Shown: one piece after another, positions 55,971-63,550 of the stretch
How positions within the stretch are numbered: the first letter of the stretch is position 1
How the letters are laid out: each line of letters begins with the position of its first letter
Source of the DNA: Nitrospirota bacterium
GTDB taxonomy: Bacteria; Nitrospirota; Nitrospiria; 2-01-FULL-66-17
DNA: 64,000 nt
Direction: 5' to 3'
NCBI GenBank assembly: GCA_040757335.1
Contig: JBFLXB010000009.1
Location: 1-64,000, forward strand
Notes under the pieces: generated by a model
Told to the model about the DNA's origin: nothing
Databases searched by the model: none
Seen by the model: only the letters and a program-made list of their open reading frames with translations
Made by a program: the position numbers and the translations under genes

Positions 55971-55977
55971 ACCGCAC

Positions 55978-57147
55978 CTACACCAGCGCGAGATCGCGGC
56001 TGCGGAGAATGGTGCCTGCCAGGTCCTCCAGCGCACCGGCCTGATCCGGATCGGATTCATCCTGGGCCAACCGCGCGACCGCCTGCGCCATCCCGTAGCG
56101 CGTGGCGTCGTACTCGCGAAGGAAGTACTCCAGGAGCGCGTTGCGCTTCTCCTCGGCGAGGCCGACCGCCTTGGCCACGTTCTGGACGGCCGAGTGCGGC
56201 GAGGTGACCGCGTCATCCTGCGCCTGCCGCGCGATCGCGACGATTCGGGCGAATGTCTCGGGATGAAACGCGCTTCTGATGGCATCGCGCGCCTTGAGGT
56301 AAATGAGCTTCGACTCCTGGCTCACCGTCTCCTCGGTGAAGATCCCCACCGCGAGTCGCTCGCCGAGATGTACCTTGGCCACCACGTCCTCCACCGTGGC
56401 CAGGTTGAAGCAGATCGCGCGCAAGAGCCCGATGCGCACGCCAAAGCCGCCGTGCCCTGTCTCGCTGTTGGACACGGTGACCAGCGGATGGACCGTTCCC
56501 GGCCCGCCCGGCAGGTCGCCGCCGACCCGTGCGGAGACGCGCCGCAGGTGCTCCTGATTGCCGAGGCCGCCCGAGTACCAGGAGCCTGGATCGCCCGTTC
56601 TCCTCTCGTCGATCGCGTCCCAGATCGAGCGGGTCGTGAACTTGAGCTTCATGCGCGTGTCCGAAAGACTCGCCTCGATCACTTCGCCACCGGCTGCTCG
56701 CACCGCATCAAGCGCCGCGAACGCAATGTCGTAGTGATCCAGTACGCGGTACCGGTCCGACAACACCGCGCGCACGTGGCCATCCAGGCACCGGATGAAC
56801 CGCCGTCCCGGGGCATCCTGCATCAGCCCGTTGAGCAATTCGGCCGCACGCACCGGGCGTTCGTGCGCCAACTCCTTCATGAACCGCCCGGGGACTGGCG
56901 GGACCACCTTGCTCCCCATCTGTTCCAGCGCCAGATCCTGGATCGGCAGACCCTGCTGGGGGAGCCATGCCATCGCATGGGGCTCGGTGGGCACGAGGGA
57001 GAGCTGCCCATCCCGTGCCGCCACCGCCAGACTGCGCGTATCCGCCACGAAGTCGATCCTGGCGTTCTTCTGCCGCTCGAGCTCCCCGACAAGCTGATCC
57101 AGCCGTCCCCGTCCCGTCCACGCGGCAAACTCCGACACGGTTTCCAT
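55978..57147 (-). CDS. DUF932 (phage/plasmid-like) protein
   Basis: A 389-residue member of the DUF932 family, common on plasmids, phages and ICEs. Family blocks seen are FIRCLDGHVRAVLSDRYRVLDHYD (given in part), KLKFTTRS, NSETGHGGFGV and the helical C-terminal third. The function is not established; it tends to sit beside recombination genes, as here. AAGGAGGAA lies 7 bases before the ATG. A leader with a 12-bp hairpin precedes it. Confidence 0.85.
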   Translation of the reverse strand: METVSEFAAWTGRGRLDQLVGELERQKNARIDFVADTRSLAVAARDGQLSLVPTEPHAMAWLPQQGLPIQDLALEQMGSKVVPPVPGRFMKELAHERPVRAAELLNGLMQDAPGRRFIRCLDGHVRAVLSDRYRVLDHYDIAFAALDAVRAAGGEVIEASLSDTRMKLKFTTRSIWDAIDERRTGDPGSWYSGGLGNQEHLRRVSARVGGDLPGGPGTVHPLVTVSNSETGHGGFGVRIGLLRAICFNLATVEDVVAKVHLGERLAVGIFTEETVSQESKLIYLKARDAIRSAFHPETFARIVAIARQAQDDAVTSPHSAVQNVAKAVGLAEEKRNALLEYFLREYDATRYGMAQAVARLAQDESDPDQAGALEDLAGTILRSRDLALV

Positions 57148-57262
57148 GTCCGTTCCTCCTTCTCTGTGATGACGAGCTGCATCGAATGACGACGCCTCGT
57201 CTCGTGAAACACCACGGGCCAGCACTCGTCGCTGGCCCGTGGGAGTCCCTGATCGTCTTTCG
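57148..57262 (-). promoter_or_regulatory. leader element F (A-rich box plus hairpin) before the DUF932 gene
   Basis: On the minus strand, the box CGAAAGACGA (57262-57253), directly after the stop codon of the upstream gene, is followed by a perfect 12-bp inverted repeat CCACGGGCCAGC/GCTGGCCCGTGG (57242-57212) with a 7-base loop, then AGGAGG and the start codon. It is the loosest member of the leader family: the box has one G in the A-run, the spacing to the hairpin is short, and GTGAC is missing. Confidence 0.55.
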
Positions 57263-57264
57263 AA

Positions 57265-58218
57265 TTACGCCGTCGTGGCGTCCGTTCCCGTTGGCGCTGG
57301 AGGCACTGCCAGGTCCTTAAGCTGCGCCAGGACCTGATCCGCCTCGTCCTGTCGCAGTTCGACCGACTTCTCCACCCCGAAGGTTTTGAGCACCGCGGCC
57401 ACGCGACCCTTGCCGAGGCGCTCAGCCCAGCTCCAGATCGCCTCAAGCTGCGCGGCCTGGATCCCCGCGGTCCTGGCGCGCTTGCCCCCGACCTGCACCA
57501 CCGTGGTCAACGCGCGGGTGACCGGATCCCGTTGACGATCCGGCGCAGAGCCGTTCGCCGGTGCGGCCGGCTGTCCGGTTGTGGCCTGAGCGTCCGCGGG
57601 CGTCTCGCCGTTGGCCTCGGCCACCGCCTGGGCCTCGCGCTGCTCGTGCGTGATTTCGTCCGGCTCGCGGTACTCCACCCCCAGCAGCTTCTTCTCCACG
57701 ATCGCCTCGGCCTTGGTCACGGCCGTCCGCTCGCCGAACCGCTTGATGCGGGAGAGCTGCTGGATGATCGCGAGCTGGTCGGCGGGCTCGGTCAGCACGG
57801 GAAACCCATCCGGGCCGACCGTGTAGGGCTTGCCCGCTTTGACGACCTGGCCGTCCCGGTCGGTCTTGTGCGCGATCGCGTTCCAGATCAGGTCCTCGCA
57901 CTCGGTCCGCCAGACGATCGTGACCTTGGCCTCGCGCTGCAAGACGGGGTTCGCGTCGGGGCCGATCCAGCCTTTGACGTGCGCCCAGGCCATCTCGGTA
58001 TCGCACCCGGCCGCGACGATCCGCGTCTTGATTCCGGCCTCCTTGGCCCAGTTGTTGTAGACCCGCGCGCTCGGGATCAGCTTTCGGCCGCACCGGCGGT
58101 CATAGACCGCGTAGAAATCGCGCGCGGTGATGGCCGTTTCCTTCTTGAGCTGTTCGACCGGGTCGAACGTCGCGACCTCGGTTCCGGTCTTGGTCTGACC
58201 ATTCTGAGTCGTGGGCAT
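57265..58218 (-). CDS. possible single-strand annealing protein (RecT/ERF-like), otherwise unknown
   Basis: A 317-residue protein. The conserved-looking middle contains SRIKRFGERTAVTKAEAIVE (about 155-174), reminiscent of the Ala/Arg-rich helix in RecT/Rad52-type annealing proteins. A Gln/Ala-rich linker then leads to a C-terminal motif (GIQAAQLEAIWSWAERLG, then FGVEKSVELRQDEA) of the kind found at the ends of phage annealing proteins. The next gene is a PD-(D/E)XK nuclease 14 bases away, as in exonuclease/annealase pairs. The assignment is inference. Confidence 0.55.
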   Translation of the reverse strand: MPTTQNGQTKTGTEVATFDPVEQLKKETAITARDFYAVYDRRCGRKLIPSARVYNNWAKEAGIKTRIVAAGCDTEMAWAHVKGWIGPDANPVLQREAKVTIVWRTECEDLIWNAIAHKTDRDGQVVKAGKPYTVGPDGFPVLTEPADQLAIIQQLSRIKRFGERTAVTKAEAIVEKKLLGVEYREPDEITHEQREAQAVAEANGETPADAQATTGQPAAPANGSAPDRQRDPVTRALTTVVQVGGKRARTAGIQAAQLEAIWSWAERLGKGRVAAVLKTFGVEKSVELRQDEADQVLAQLKDLAVPPAPTGTDATTA

Positions 58219-58232
58219 GGCAACCTCCTCCT

Positions 58233-59045
58233 CTAGACGATGACCTCTTCGTCCGTGATCTCCTCCGTCAACACCAAGTCCTTGGGGATCGCGGCCTCGT
58301 CACCCAGGCACAGCGGCCGATAGTCGCACCCGCCCCACTGTCCGCAGGAGGAGGTCTTCTTGGGAAACCGCCCCCGGACAATGTCCGACGCCACGAGGGC
58401 GAGCTTGTCGCGATACTCGGCGACCTCCTCGGGCCTGCGCGTGGCGAAGTGCCACTCGATCCGCGGTTCCTTGAGCTTGAGCAGTACGCAGAAGGCCACG
58501 CGGTCCACCGGCAAGTGGTTGGCCTCCAGCAGCCACCAGTACGCGGTGAGCTGCTCGTTGAGCCGGACTTCTTCGGGGTCGTACGAGGCCTGGGCGGTCT
58601 TGAAGTCCACCAAGGTGCGCAGGCCGTCGACCCGGGCGTACAGGTCGGGGTAGCCGATGAACGTCACGCCAGCGAGTTCGGCTGAGAGGTGCCGTTGCAC
58701 GCACTCGGGCCGGACCTCGGAGAAGCGGGGTCGCTCTTCTTTCATGAAGCGCTCGAGTAATGCGCCGCCGATGTCGCGGAGCGCCTCCCACGTGTGCCGC
58801 TTGCCCCACGCCACCGGGGCGCCCCTGAGCGCCTCCCAGGCCCCGCTAAACACGGCGAGAGGATCGGCGTCTTGCTGGAACAGCGCCGACAGCGCCCGAT
58901 CAATGGCGCCCCCGAAGAGCAGCGACGGACGCTTGGCGATCGGCCGCCAGCCCTCGACGTAGTAATAGCGATACGCGCGCGGGCAGAAGTCGTGGCGCGT
59001 GACCTTGCTGTGGGAAAGCCTCATCGCCTCAGCGACCATCTGCAT
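58233..59045 (-). CDS. PD-(D/E)XK nuclease, RecB/Cas4-like with probable Fe-S cluster
   Basis: A 270-residue nuclease. The active-site residues lie in GYPDLYARV (Asp) and TLVDFKTAQ (D-x-K), about residues 130-150. Four cysteines, one near the N-terminus in DFCPRAYRYY and three near the end in SCGQWGGCDYRPLC, match the 4Fe-4S arrangement of Cas4/AddB-type nucleases. The ATG at 59045 lies within the end of the helicase gene, so both are co-translated. Confidence 0.83.
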   Translation of the reverse strand: MQMVAEAMRLSHSKVTRHDFCPRAYRYYYVEGWRPIAKRPSLLFGGAIDRALSALFQQDADPLAVFSGAWEALRGAPVAWGKRHTWEALRDIGGALLERFMKEERPRFSEVRPECVQRHLSAELAGVTFIGYPDLYARVDGLRTLVDFKTAQASYDPEEVRLNEQLTAYWWLLEANHLPVDRVAFCVLLKLKEPRIEWHFATRRPEEVAEYRDKLALVASDIVRGRFPKKTSSCGQWGGCDYRPLCLGDEAAIPKDLVLTEEITDEEVIV

Positions 59046-61080
59046 GTCGTGACCTTCCCGCCAAGAGGCCATGAGGTCGGGGACCTGGTTTCGCCCAGAC
59101 CACCGACCCGTCTTCAGTCCCACATCGCGATCGTCCCGGACGAATGTCCTCCAGAAACGACGACGGCGGGTGGCTGATGTCCCGCCCCTGGAGCAGGCGC
59201 CGGCGGCACCACGAGAGCACCAGCCGTGATCGGGCGCGGGTGATGGCCACGTAGAGCAGCCGCCGCTCCTCCTCGATCGTCTCGCGGCAACGCGCGTGCG
59301 GGAGGATGCCCTCTTCCAGGCCGAGGACAAAGACCGAATGAAACTCGAGGCCCTTGGCCGCGTGGATCGTCATCAGCCGCACGCCGTCGGCCGGGCTCCC
59401 GTCCGCGCCCTGCCCCAGGCCCGCCTGCGCGAGAAACTCCCCCAGTACATCGTCCGAGCCTTGCTCGTCGCGCGCCGCGATCGTCTGCAACTGCTCGATG
59501 TGCGTGAGCCGCCGGCTGCCGTCGGGAAATGCCTTGAGCAGGTGAGCTTCGTAGCCCAATCGCGTGAGTACCGCGGCGATGAGCGCCGGGACCGAGCGGG
59601 CTTCCTCGCGGAGCGCCTCGATCTGGAACCGTAACGCCCGCAACGGGCGACAGGACTGGCTCAGGCTTTGGAGCACGTCCGGGAGCGACCGCGCAGGGTC
59701 GGCCTTCAAACGCTCTTCGATCTGCGCCAGCGCCTTCTTCCCGATCCCCCGCGGCGGCACGTTGGCGATGCGCAGGAAGCTCACCAGGTCGTGGGGGTTA
59801 TGGATCCAGCGTAAGTAGGCCAACACGTCCTTGATCTCCCGCCGGTCCCAGAAGGCCAGACCGTCCACCAGGTGGTAGGGAATCAGCGCCCGCGCCAGCT
59901 CACGCTCGATCGGCCGGAAGAGCGACGCCACCCGGCACAGAATCGCGATCTCACCGAGGGGCACGCCCTGCGCCCGGGCCTGCTGGATCTGCTCGACGAT
60001 CCACCCCGCCTCCACATCCTCCCAGGAAAACCCGACGACACGCACGGGCTCGCCGCAAACATTCGCCGTGCGGATGGTTTTCGGCTGGCGCTGCCTATTG
60101 GCGACGATCGCGCGGCGCGCCGCCTCGATAATCGCGCCGGTGGAGCGGTAGTTCTCCTCCATGCGGAGGATCTGGCTGCCCGAATAACGCTGCTCGAAGG
60201 TGAGGAGGCCGCTCGCGTCAGCGTGCCGGAAGGCATAGATCGCTTGATCGTCATCCCCCACCGCGCACAGGTTGTAGCCGGGCGCGGCCAGCAGCCGGAG
60301 CAAGCGTTCCTGCAAGGGGCAGGAGTCCTGGTACTCGTCAACCAGGAGGTGCTGGTAGCGGCTCCGCACGCGCGCTAAGACCGGCGGGTGCTGCTCCAGC
60401 ACGCGGACGGTGGCGAAGAGCAGGTCCGCGAAGTCCAGGGCGTCGCACCGCGCGAGCATCTGCTCGTAGCGCGCATACGCCCGCTGCAGCAGATCCACGT
60501 ACTCGCGCTGGACCTCGCCGCAATCCAGCGCCCCGGCAAGGTCTCCCTCCGGAGCCACGCCGAGGTGTTTGAGGCGATCGAGGTCGGCCCGCAGCGAGGG
60601 CTCGTAGCCCTCGGCCTCCAAGTCCTTGGCCACGCGCCGCACTACCTCGCTCGCGTCGTCGCCATCGTAGATGGTGAAGCGGTTGCTGCGCGGGATGAAC
60701 GCGTGGTGCATGCGCAGCAGCCGCACGCAGAGGGCATGGAACGTGGCAACCGTCATGCCCCCGAGTTGGCCGCCCAACAGGTGCGCGATCCGGTCCCGCA
60801 TGTTCGCCGCGGCTTTGTTGGTGAACGTCAGGCACAGGATGCGCGAGGCCGGCACGCCTCGGACCGCGACGAGATAGGCCGCCCGGTGGGTGATCGCGCG
60901 GGTCTTGCCCGAACCGGCCACCGCCAGGACCAAGACCGGCCCCTCTCCGTGCTGGACCACCTCGCGCTGCTCGGCATTGAGGCCCGCCAGGAGGGTCTCC
61001 GCGCGAATCGGCTCCGCAGGTGCGTTGGGCAACTCCAGCCACGGCAGCGTGACCTGCATCGTCTTGGCGCTCACAGGCAT
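59029..61080 (-). CDS. UvrD/PcrA/Rep-like SF1A DNA helicase
   Basis: A 683-residue 3'-5' helicase. Motif I is VAGSGKTRA (about 52-60), Ia LTFTNKAA, II LLVDEYQD, III GDDDQAIYAFRHA, IV ENYRSTG, V VRLMTIHAAKGLEF and VI LLYVAITRARSRL. The last 35 residues are Arg/Gly-rich and overlap the nuclease start. It overlaps radC. Chromosomal UvrD/PcrA are longer, and the element location implies a role in replication or recombination of the element. Confidence 0.92.
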   Translation of the reverse strand: MPVSAKTMQVTLPWLELPNAPAEPIRAETLLAGLNAEQREVVQHGEGPVLVLAVAGSGKTRAITHRAAYLVAVRGVPASRILCLTFTNKAAANMRDRIAHLLGGQLGGMTVATFHALCVRLLRMHHAFIPRSNRFTIYDGDDASEVVRRVAKDLEAEGYEPSLRADLDRLKHLGVAPEGDLAGALDCGEVQREYVDLLQRAYARYEQMLARCDALDFADLLFATVRVLEQHPPVLARVRSRYQHLLVDEYQDSCPLQERLLRLLAAPGYNLCAVGDDDQAIYAFRHADASGLLTFEQRYSGSQILRMEENYRSTGAIIEAARRAIVANRQRQPKTIRTANVCGEPVRVVGFSWEDVEAGWIVEQIQQARAQGVPLGEIAILCRVASLFRPIERELARALIPYHLVDGLAFWDRREIKDVLAYLRWIHNPHDLVSFLRIANVPPRGIGKKALAQIEERLKADPARSLPDVLQSLSQSCRPLRALRFQIEALREEARSVPALIAAVLTRLGYEAHLLKAFPDGSRRLTHIEQLQTIAARDEQGSDDVLGEFLAQAGLGQGADGSPADGVRLMTIHAAKGLEFHSVFVLGLEEGILPHARCRETIEEERRLLYVAITRARSRLVLSWCRRRLLQGRDISHPPSSFLEDIRPGRSRCGTEDGSVVWAKPGPRPHGLLAGRSRHADGR

Positions 61081-61583
61081 CCTCCATTCGCTGGAATCAG
61101 GTGGTGATCCGCGAAGCTGAAGAAGCGCTCGTCGCCCACGATCACATGGTCGAGCACGGTGATGCCCAGGAGCCGGCCGGCCTTGACCAATCGCTCAGTC
61201 AGCTCGCGATCCTCACGGCTGGGCTCGGTGTCGCCGCTGGGGTGGTTGTGCGCTAATATGACGGCCGCAGCGTTCGAGAGCACCGCGGGTTTGAAGACCT
61301 CCCGGGCATGGACGAGCGCCGCGGTCAGCGAACCGATCGCGACCACGTTGAGCGCGTTGACGCGGTGCTTGCCGTCCAGCAGCAGGAGGACGAAGTATTC
61401 GCGGTCGGCGCCGGCCAGATAGGTCTGGACGAGCTTGGCCGCGTCCGAGGACTGGCTGATCGCGTTGGACCCGTAGGGAAACTTCCCCTCCCGCACCATC
61501 TGGATGCGGACCACCGTGATCGCGCGTCGCCCTGGTCGAAGGAGTGGTTGATCTCGGCAAGACGCTCCGTCGGCATCGCACAC
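61071..61583 (-). CDS. radC: RadC-like JAMM-domain protein
   Basis: A 170-residue protein containing the RadC MPN domain only, without the N-terminal HhH. The JAMM-like motif is ILAHNHPSGDTEPSREDRE (about 107-125). Stand-alone RadC proteins are typical of mobile elements; no catalytic activity is established. GTG at 61583 follows AGGAGGGAG by 5 bases. The first 20 residues look unnatural, and another frame from the ATG at 61576 reads better (MPTERLAEINHSFDQGDA), hinting at a frameshift near 61525. The leader element E precedes it. Confidence 0.88.
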   Translation of the reverse strand: MCDADGASCRDQPLLRPGRRAITVVRIQMVREGKFPYGSNAISQSSDAAKLVQTYLAGADREYFVLLLLDGKHRVNALNVVAIGSLTAALVHAREVFKPAVLSNAAAVILAHNHPSGDTEPSREDRELTERLVKAGRLLGITVLDHVIVGDERFFSFADHHLIPANGGCL

Positions 61584-61661
61584 TGGCGCTCCCTCCTTGC
61601 TTGGCTGATCGGTGGGTCAGGGGCGGCGCCCCTGTCACGCAGGATTCGAAGTCGTTTTTCG
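61584..61661 (-). promoter_or_regulatory. leader element E before radC
   Basis: On the minus strand: box CGAAAAACGA (61661-61652), 12 bases, CGTGAC, then an inverted repeat CAGGGGCG/CGCCCCTG around a single base (61634-61618), about 28 bases, AGGAGGGAG and GTG. It matches element B in box, GTGAC and hairpin placement although the hairpin sequence differs. Confidence 0.72.
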
Positions 61662-61723
61662 GATTAGGAGGGAAGGAACCGTCCCCACGTCAGGAGACGA
61701 GGACGACGACCATGGACACGACA

Positions 61724-61758
61724 CGGCCTCTCGTCCAGTGTTCTGGGACAAGAGGCCG
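61724..61758 (-). other. strong hairpin between ssb and radC
   Basis: Thirteen paired bases, CGGCCTCTTGTCC with GGACGAGAGGCCG and one G-T pair, around a 9-base loop. No T-run follows on the minus strand, so it is not a classical terminator; RNA processing or structure-mediated regulation is possible. The surrounding spacer (61584-61801) has no credible gene. Confidence 0.6.
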
Positions 61759-61801
61759 CTGATCAGGGATCGAAGAAACGGATGCGGGATGCGGTTCCAG
61801 T

Positions 61802-62206
61802 TTAGAACGGAATATCGGCCTCCCCCGGATCCGGGCTGTCTTGGCCCGCCGTCTGTCCAGGGCCATGGCCGTTCGCCTTCCCCAGATAGATAATCCGCTG
61901 CGCCACCACGTACAACCGCTGGCGCTTCTCCCCGGTCTCCTTGTCGTTCCACTCGTCCTGCCGCAGTTCGCCGTCGATCAGAACCTGCCGGCCCTTGTGC
62001 AGGTACTGGCCTGCGTGCTCGGCGTGCTTGCCGAAGGCCCGGACCGCCACAAAGGTGACGGCCTCGACGATCTCCTCGGTCTCGGCCTTGCGGTACTTGC
62101 GATTGATGGCCACGGAGAAACCGGCCACGGCCGCCCCCCCTGGGGTGGCGCGCACTTCCGGGTCCTGAGTCAGTCGGCCCAACATCGTGATTCGACAGTA
62201 GTCCAT
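61802..62206 (-). CDS. ssb: single-stranded DNA-binding protein
   Basis: A 134-residue OB-fold protein (MLGRLTQDPEVRATPGGAAV at the start, then VAVRAFGKHAEHAGQYLHKG and the EWNDKETGEK loop). The C-terminal tip EADIPF is the acidic peptide that recruits partner enzymes. It is shorter than chromosomal SSB, as is usual for element-encoded copies. AGGGAGG lies 7 bases before the ATG. Confidence 0.94.
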   Translation of the reverse strand: MDYCRITMLGRLTQDPEVRATPGGAAVAGFSVAINRKYRKAETEEIVEAVTFVAVRAFGKHAEHAGQYLHKGRQVLIDGELRQDEWNDKETGEKRQRLYVVAQRIIYLGKANGHGPGQTAGQDSPDPGEADIPF

Positions 62207-62235
62207 GACAGATCCTCCCTGTGTGCCTGTGTGAG

Positions 62236-62592
62236 TTATTGAATGTCCAGCAACACCTGAACGCCCTGTTCGCCCGCAATGCGTGCCAGCAATGCCGCCA
62301 GCAAACGGCGATGGCATCGGGCTGGTAACGCCTCGTAGCAAACCAGGGTGACCTCGGGACGACGGAGCAACGTCAGGAAGAGATCCGGCGAGCGTTGAGC
62401 GAGCGTTTCCATCTCCACGCGGTACCGGCGCTCATACCCATCCCACGAGACCCGTCCCGCCTTGTACGCCGCGAGCAGCCCCTCGGATGGCGCGAACACC
62501 CGCCCGTTCTCGAACACTCGCAACGAGCCCCATCGATACGTCGCCAGGTCGCCGGGGCGCGCCTGATGGATCGAACGCGTGCGAATCACCAT
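62236..62592 (-). CDS. DUF488 family protein
   Basis: A 118-residue protein with the family C-terminal signature VTLVCYEALPARCHRRLLA (about 81-99), where Cys and His are conserved, and an N-terminal strand pair. DUF488 function is unknown. AGGAGGAG lies 5 bases before the ATG at 62592; a longer frame to 62757 runs through the preceding gene and leader. It is 29 bases upstream of ssb. Confidence 0.78.
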   Translation of the reverse strand: MVIRTRSIHQARPGDLATYRWGSLRVFENGRVFAPSEGLLAAYKAGRVSWDGYERRYRVEMETLAQRSPDLFLTLLRRPEVTLVCYEALPARCHRRLLAALLARIAGEQGVQVLLDIQ

Positions 62593-62663
62593 GGGGGCTC
62601 CTCCTGCTGGTGGGGAATCAGAAGGCGGACGCCTTCTCCACGGCATCTCGCGTTCATTTTTCT
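62593..62663 (-). promoter_or_regulatory. leader element A before the DUF488-ssb pair
   Basis: On the minus strand: box AGAAAAATGA (62663-62654, its last bases forming the upstream gene's TGA stop), CCGTGGAG, inverted repeat AGAAGGCG/CGCCTTCT around two bases (62637-62620), GATTCCCC, then AGGAGGAG and ATG. It shares the box and the ATTCCCC downstream of the hairpin with element B. Confidence 0.72.
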
Positions 62664-62881
62664 GGGGCCGCGGGGTCGGGCATATCGTCGAGCGCCACGA
62701 ACGCGCGCTCGCCCCCGCGGGCGCGCGTTGGCCCATACCGTGCTTCCATCCGGGCAATGACCATCTCCAGAAATTCCACGAACGTCATCTCGAACGCGTA
62801 CCTCTGGTACAGATCGCCTAACCGATCGACGAGCTCATCGCTGACGCACACGGTTCGGTCTCGGGACCCTCGATCCTCCAT
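62654..62881 (-). CDS. small ribbon-helix-helix-like protein
   Basis: A 75-residue protein (MEDRGSRDRTVCVSDELVDR at the start). A beta strand (TVCVSDELVDRL) followed by two helices (AFEMTFVEFLEMVIARM) is the pattern of CopG/ribbon-helix-helix regulators, though the fit is loose. GAGGAGG lies 6 bases before the ATG at 62881. It overlaps the end of the next upstream gene by 64 bases. Confidence 0.5.
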   Translation of the reverse strand: MEDRGSRDRTVCVSDELVDRLGDLYQRYAFEMTFVEFLEMVIARMEARYGPTRARGGERAFVALDDMPDPAAPEK

Positions 62882-63087
62882 GACAGCCTCCTCTCCGCGA
62901 CCCAACTGACGTCGCCGTCATCCCAACGGATCCGAAACTCGTTCTCGATGACCGGGCCATCGATCCCCAACCGACCGGACAAGACGGTGCCGGTCCGTCC
63001 CTGCCCGTCGTGAACGTGATCGCCACGTCGGAACGTCACCGTTCTCAAGCACCGATCCATCGCCAGTAACGCCGCTGCTGCGTTCAT
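62818..63087 (-). CDS. small beta-rich protein of unknown function
   Basis: An 89-residue protein. Residues about 20-70 (GDHVHDGQGRTGTVLSGRLG, then FRIRWDDGDVSWVAERRLSW) resemble a KOW/SH3-like barrel. GGAGGAG lies 8 bases before the ATG. The C-terminal 20 codons overlap the next gene; an earlier natural end cannot be excluded. Leader element B precedes it. Confidence 0.5.
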   Translation of the reverse strand: MNAAAALLAMDRCLRTVTFRRGDHVHDGQGRTGTVLSGRLGIDGPVIENEFRIRWDDGDVSWVAERRLSWRIEGPETEPCASAMSSSIG

Positions 63088-63160
63088 GCGCGTCCTCCTC
63101 CAGTGAGGGGATTCCAAGGGCACCGTGCCCTTGGTCACGATCGTCTCCACTCCTTTTTCG
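63088..63160 (-). promoter_or_regulatory. leader element B
   Basis: On the minus strand: box CGAAAAAGGA (63160-63151) four bases after the upstream stop codon, then CGTGAC, then a perfect inverted repeat with 10-bp arms CCAAGGGCAC/GTGCCCTTGG around one base (63134-63114), ATTCCCCTCAC, GGAGGAG and ATG. Same order of parts as element E. Confidence 0.75.
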
Positions 63161-63164
63161 CCCC

Positions 63165-63470
63165 TCAGTACCGCTCGATCTCCGCGAACTCGTGGTGCGG
63201 ATCGGTCGCGATGCGGATTTCGCGGTCCAATTCGGCCTTGGCCTCGGCAAACAGGTCCTGCCAAATGGCTCGCCGCACGGTCCGCGAGACCTGTGCACAG
63301 GCCTGCTGCACTTGGTTCCGGTACGTCACCACCTCCGGGCCACCGGAGCGGGATCGCTCGGTGATCCCGAAATGCAACTCGAGCCGGTCCGGCTGCGAGT
63401 GGTCCACAATCACGGCCCGGGCATCGATTCCCTCCACCTCGAACGCACGCTCATAGATCACGGTCGCCAT
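63165..63470 (-). CDS. small protein of unknown function
   Basis: A 101-residue protein starting MATVIYERAFEVEGIDARAV; the ATG at 63470 follows AAAGGAGGTGA. Early beta strands (ARAVIVDHSQPDRLELHFGI) lead into helices (RNQVQQACAQVSRTVRRAIW). No family recognised. Leader element C lies upstream and element B downstream. Confidence 0.6.
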   Translation of the reverse strand: MATVIYERAFEVEGIDARAVIVDHSQPDRLELHFGITERSRSGGPEVVTYRNQVQQACAQVSRTVRRAIWQDLFAEAKAELDREIRIATDPHHEFAEIERY

Positions 63471-63550
63471 CGGTTTCACCTCCTTTCGCTCGTCCCTCGT
63501 CGTAGGACGTCACAACCCTCGCGTCCCGACCACGCGCGATTCGTTTTTCG
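63471..63550 (-). promoter_or_regulatory. leader element C
   Basis: On the minus strand: box CGAAAAACGA (63550-63541), about 27 bases, TTGTGA, an inverted repeat CGTCC/GGACG with a 9-base loop (63509-63491), then AAAGGAGGTGA and ATG. The hairpin is shorter than in A, B and E. Confidence 0.6.

Noticed and set aside
57212-57242. The 12-bp hairpin of leader F as an intrinsic terminator of the upstream gene
   Set aside because: No T-run follows, and the box-hairpin-SD order matches the other leaders; kept as a regulatory candidate instead.
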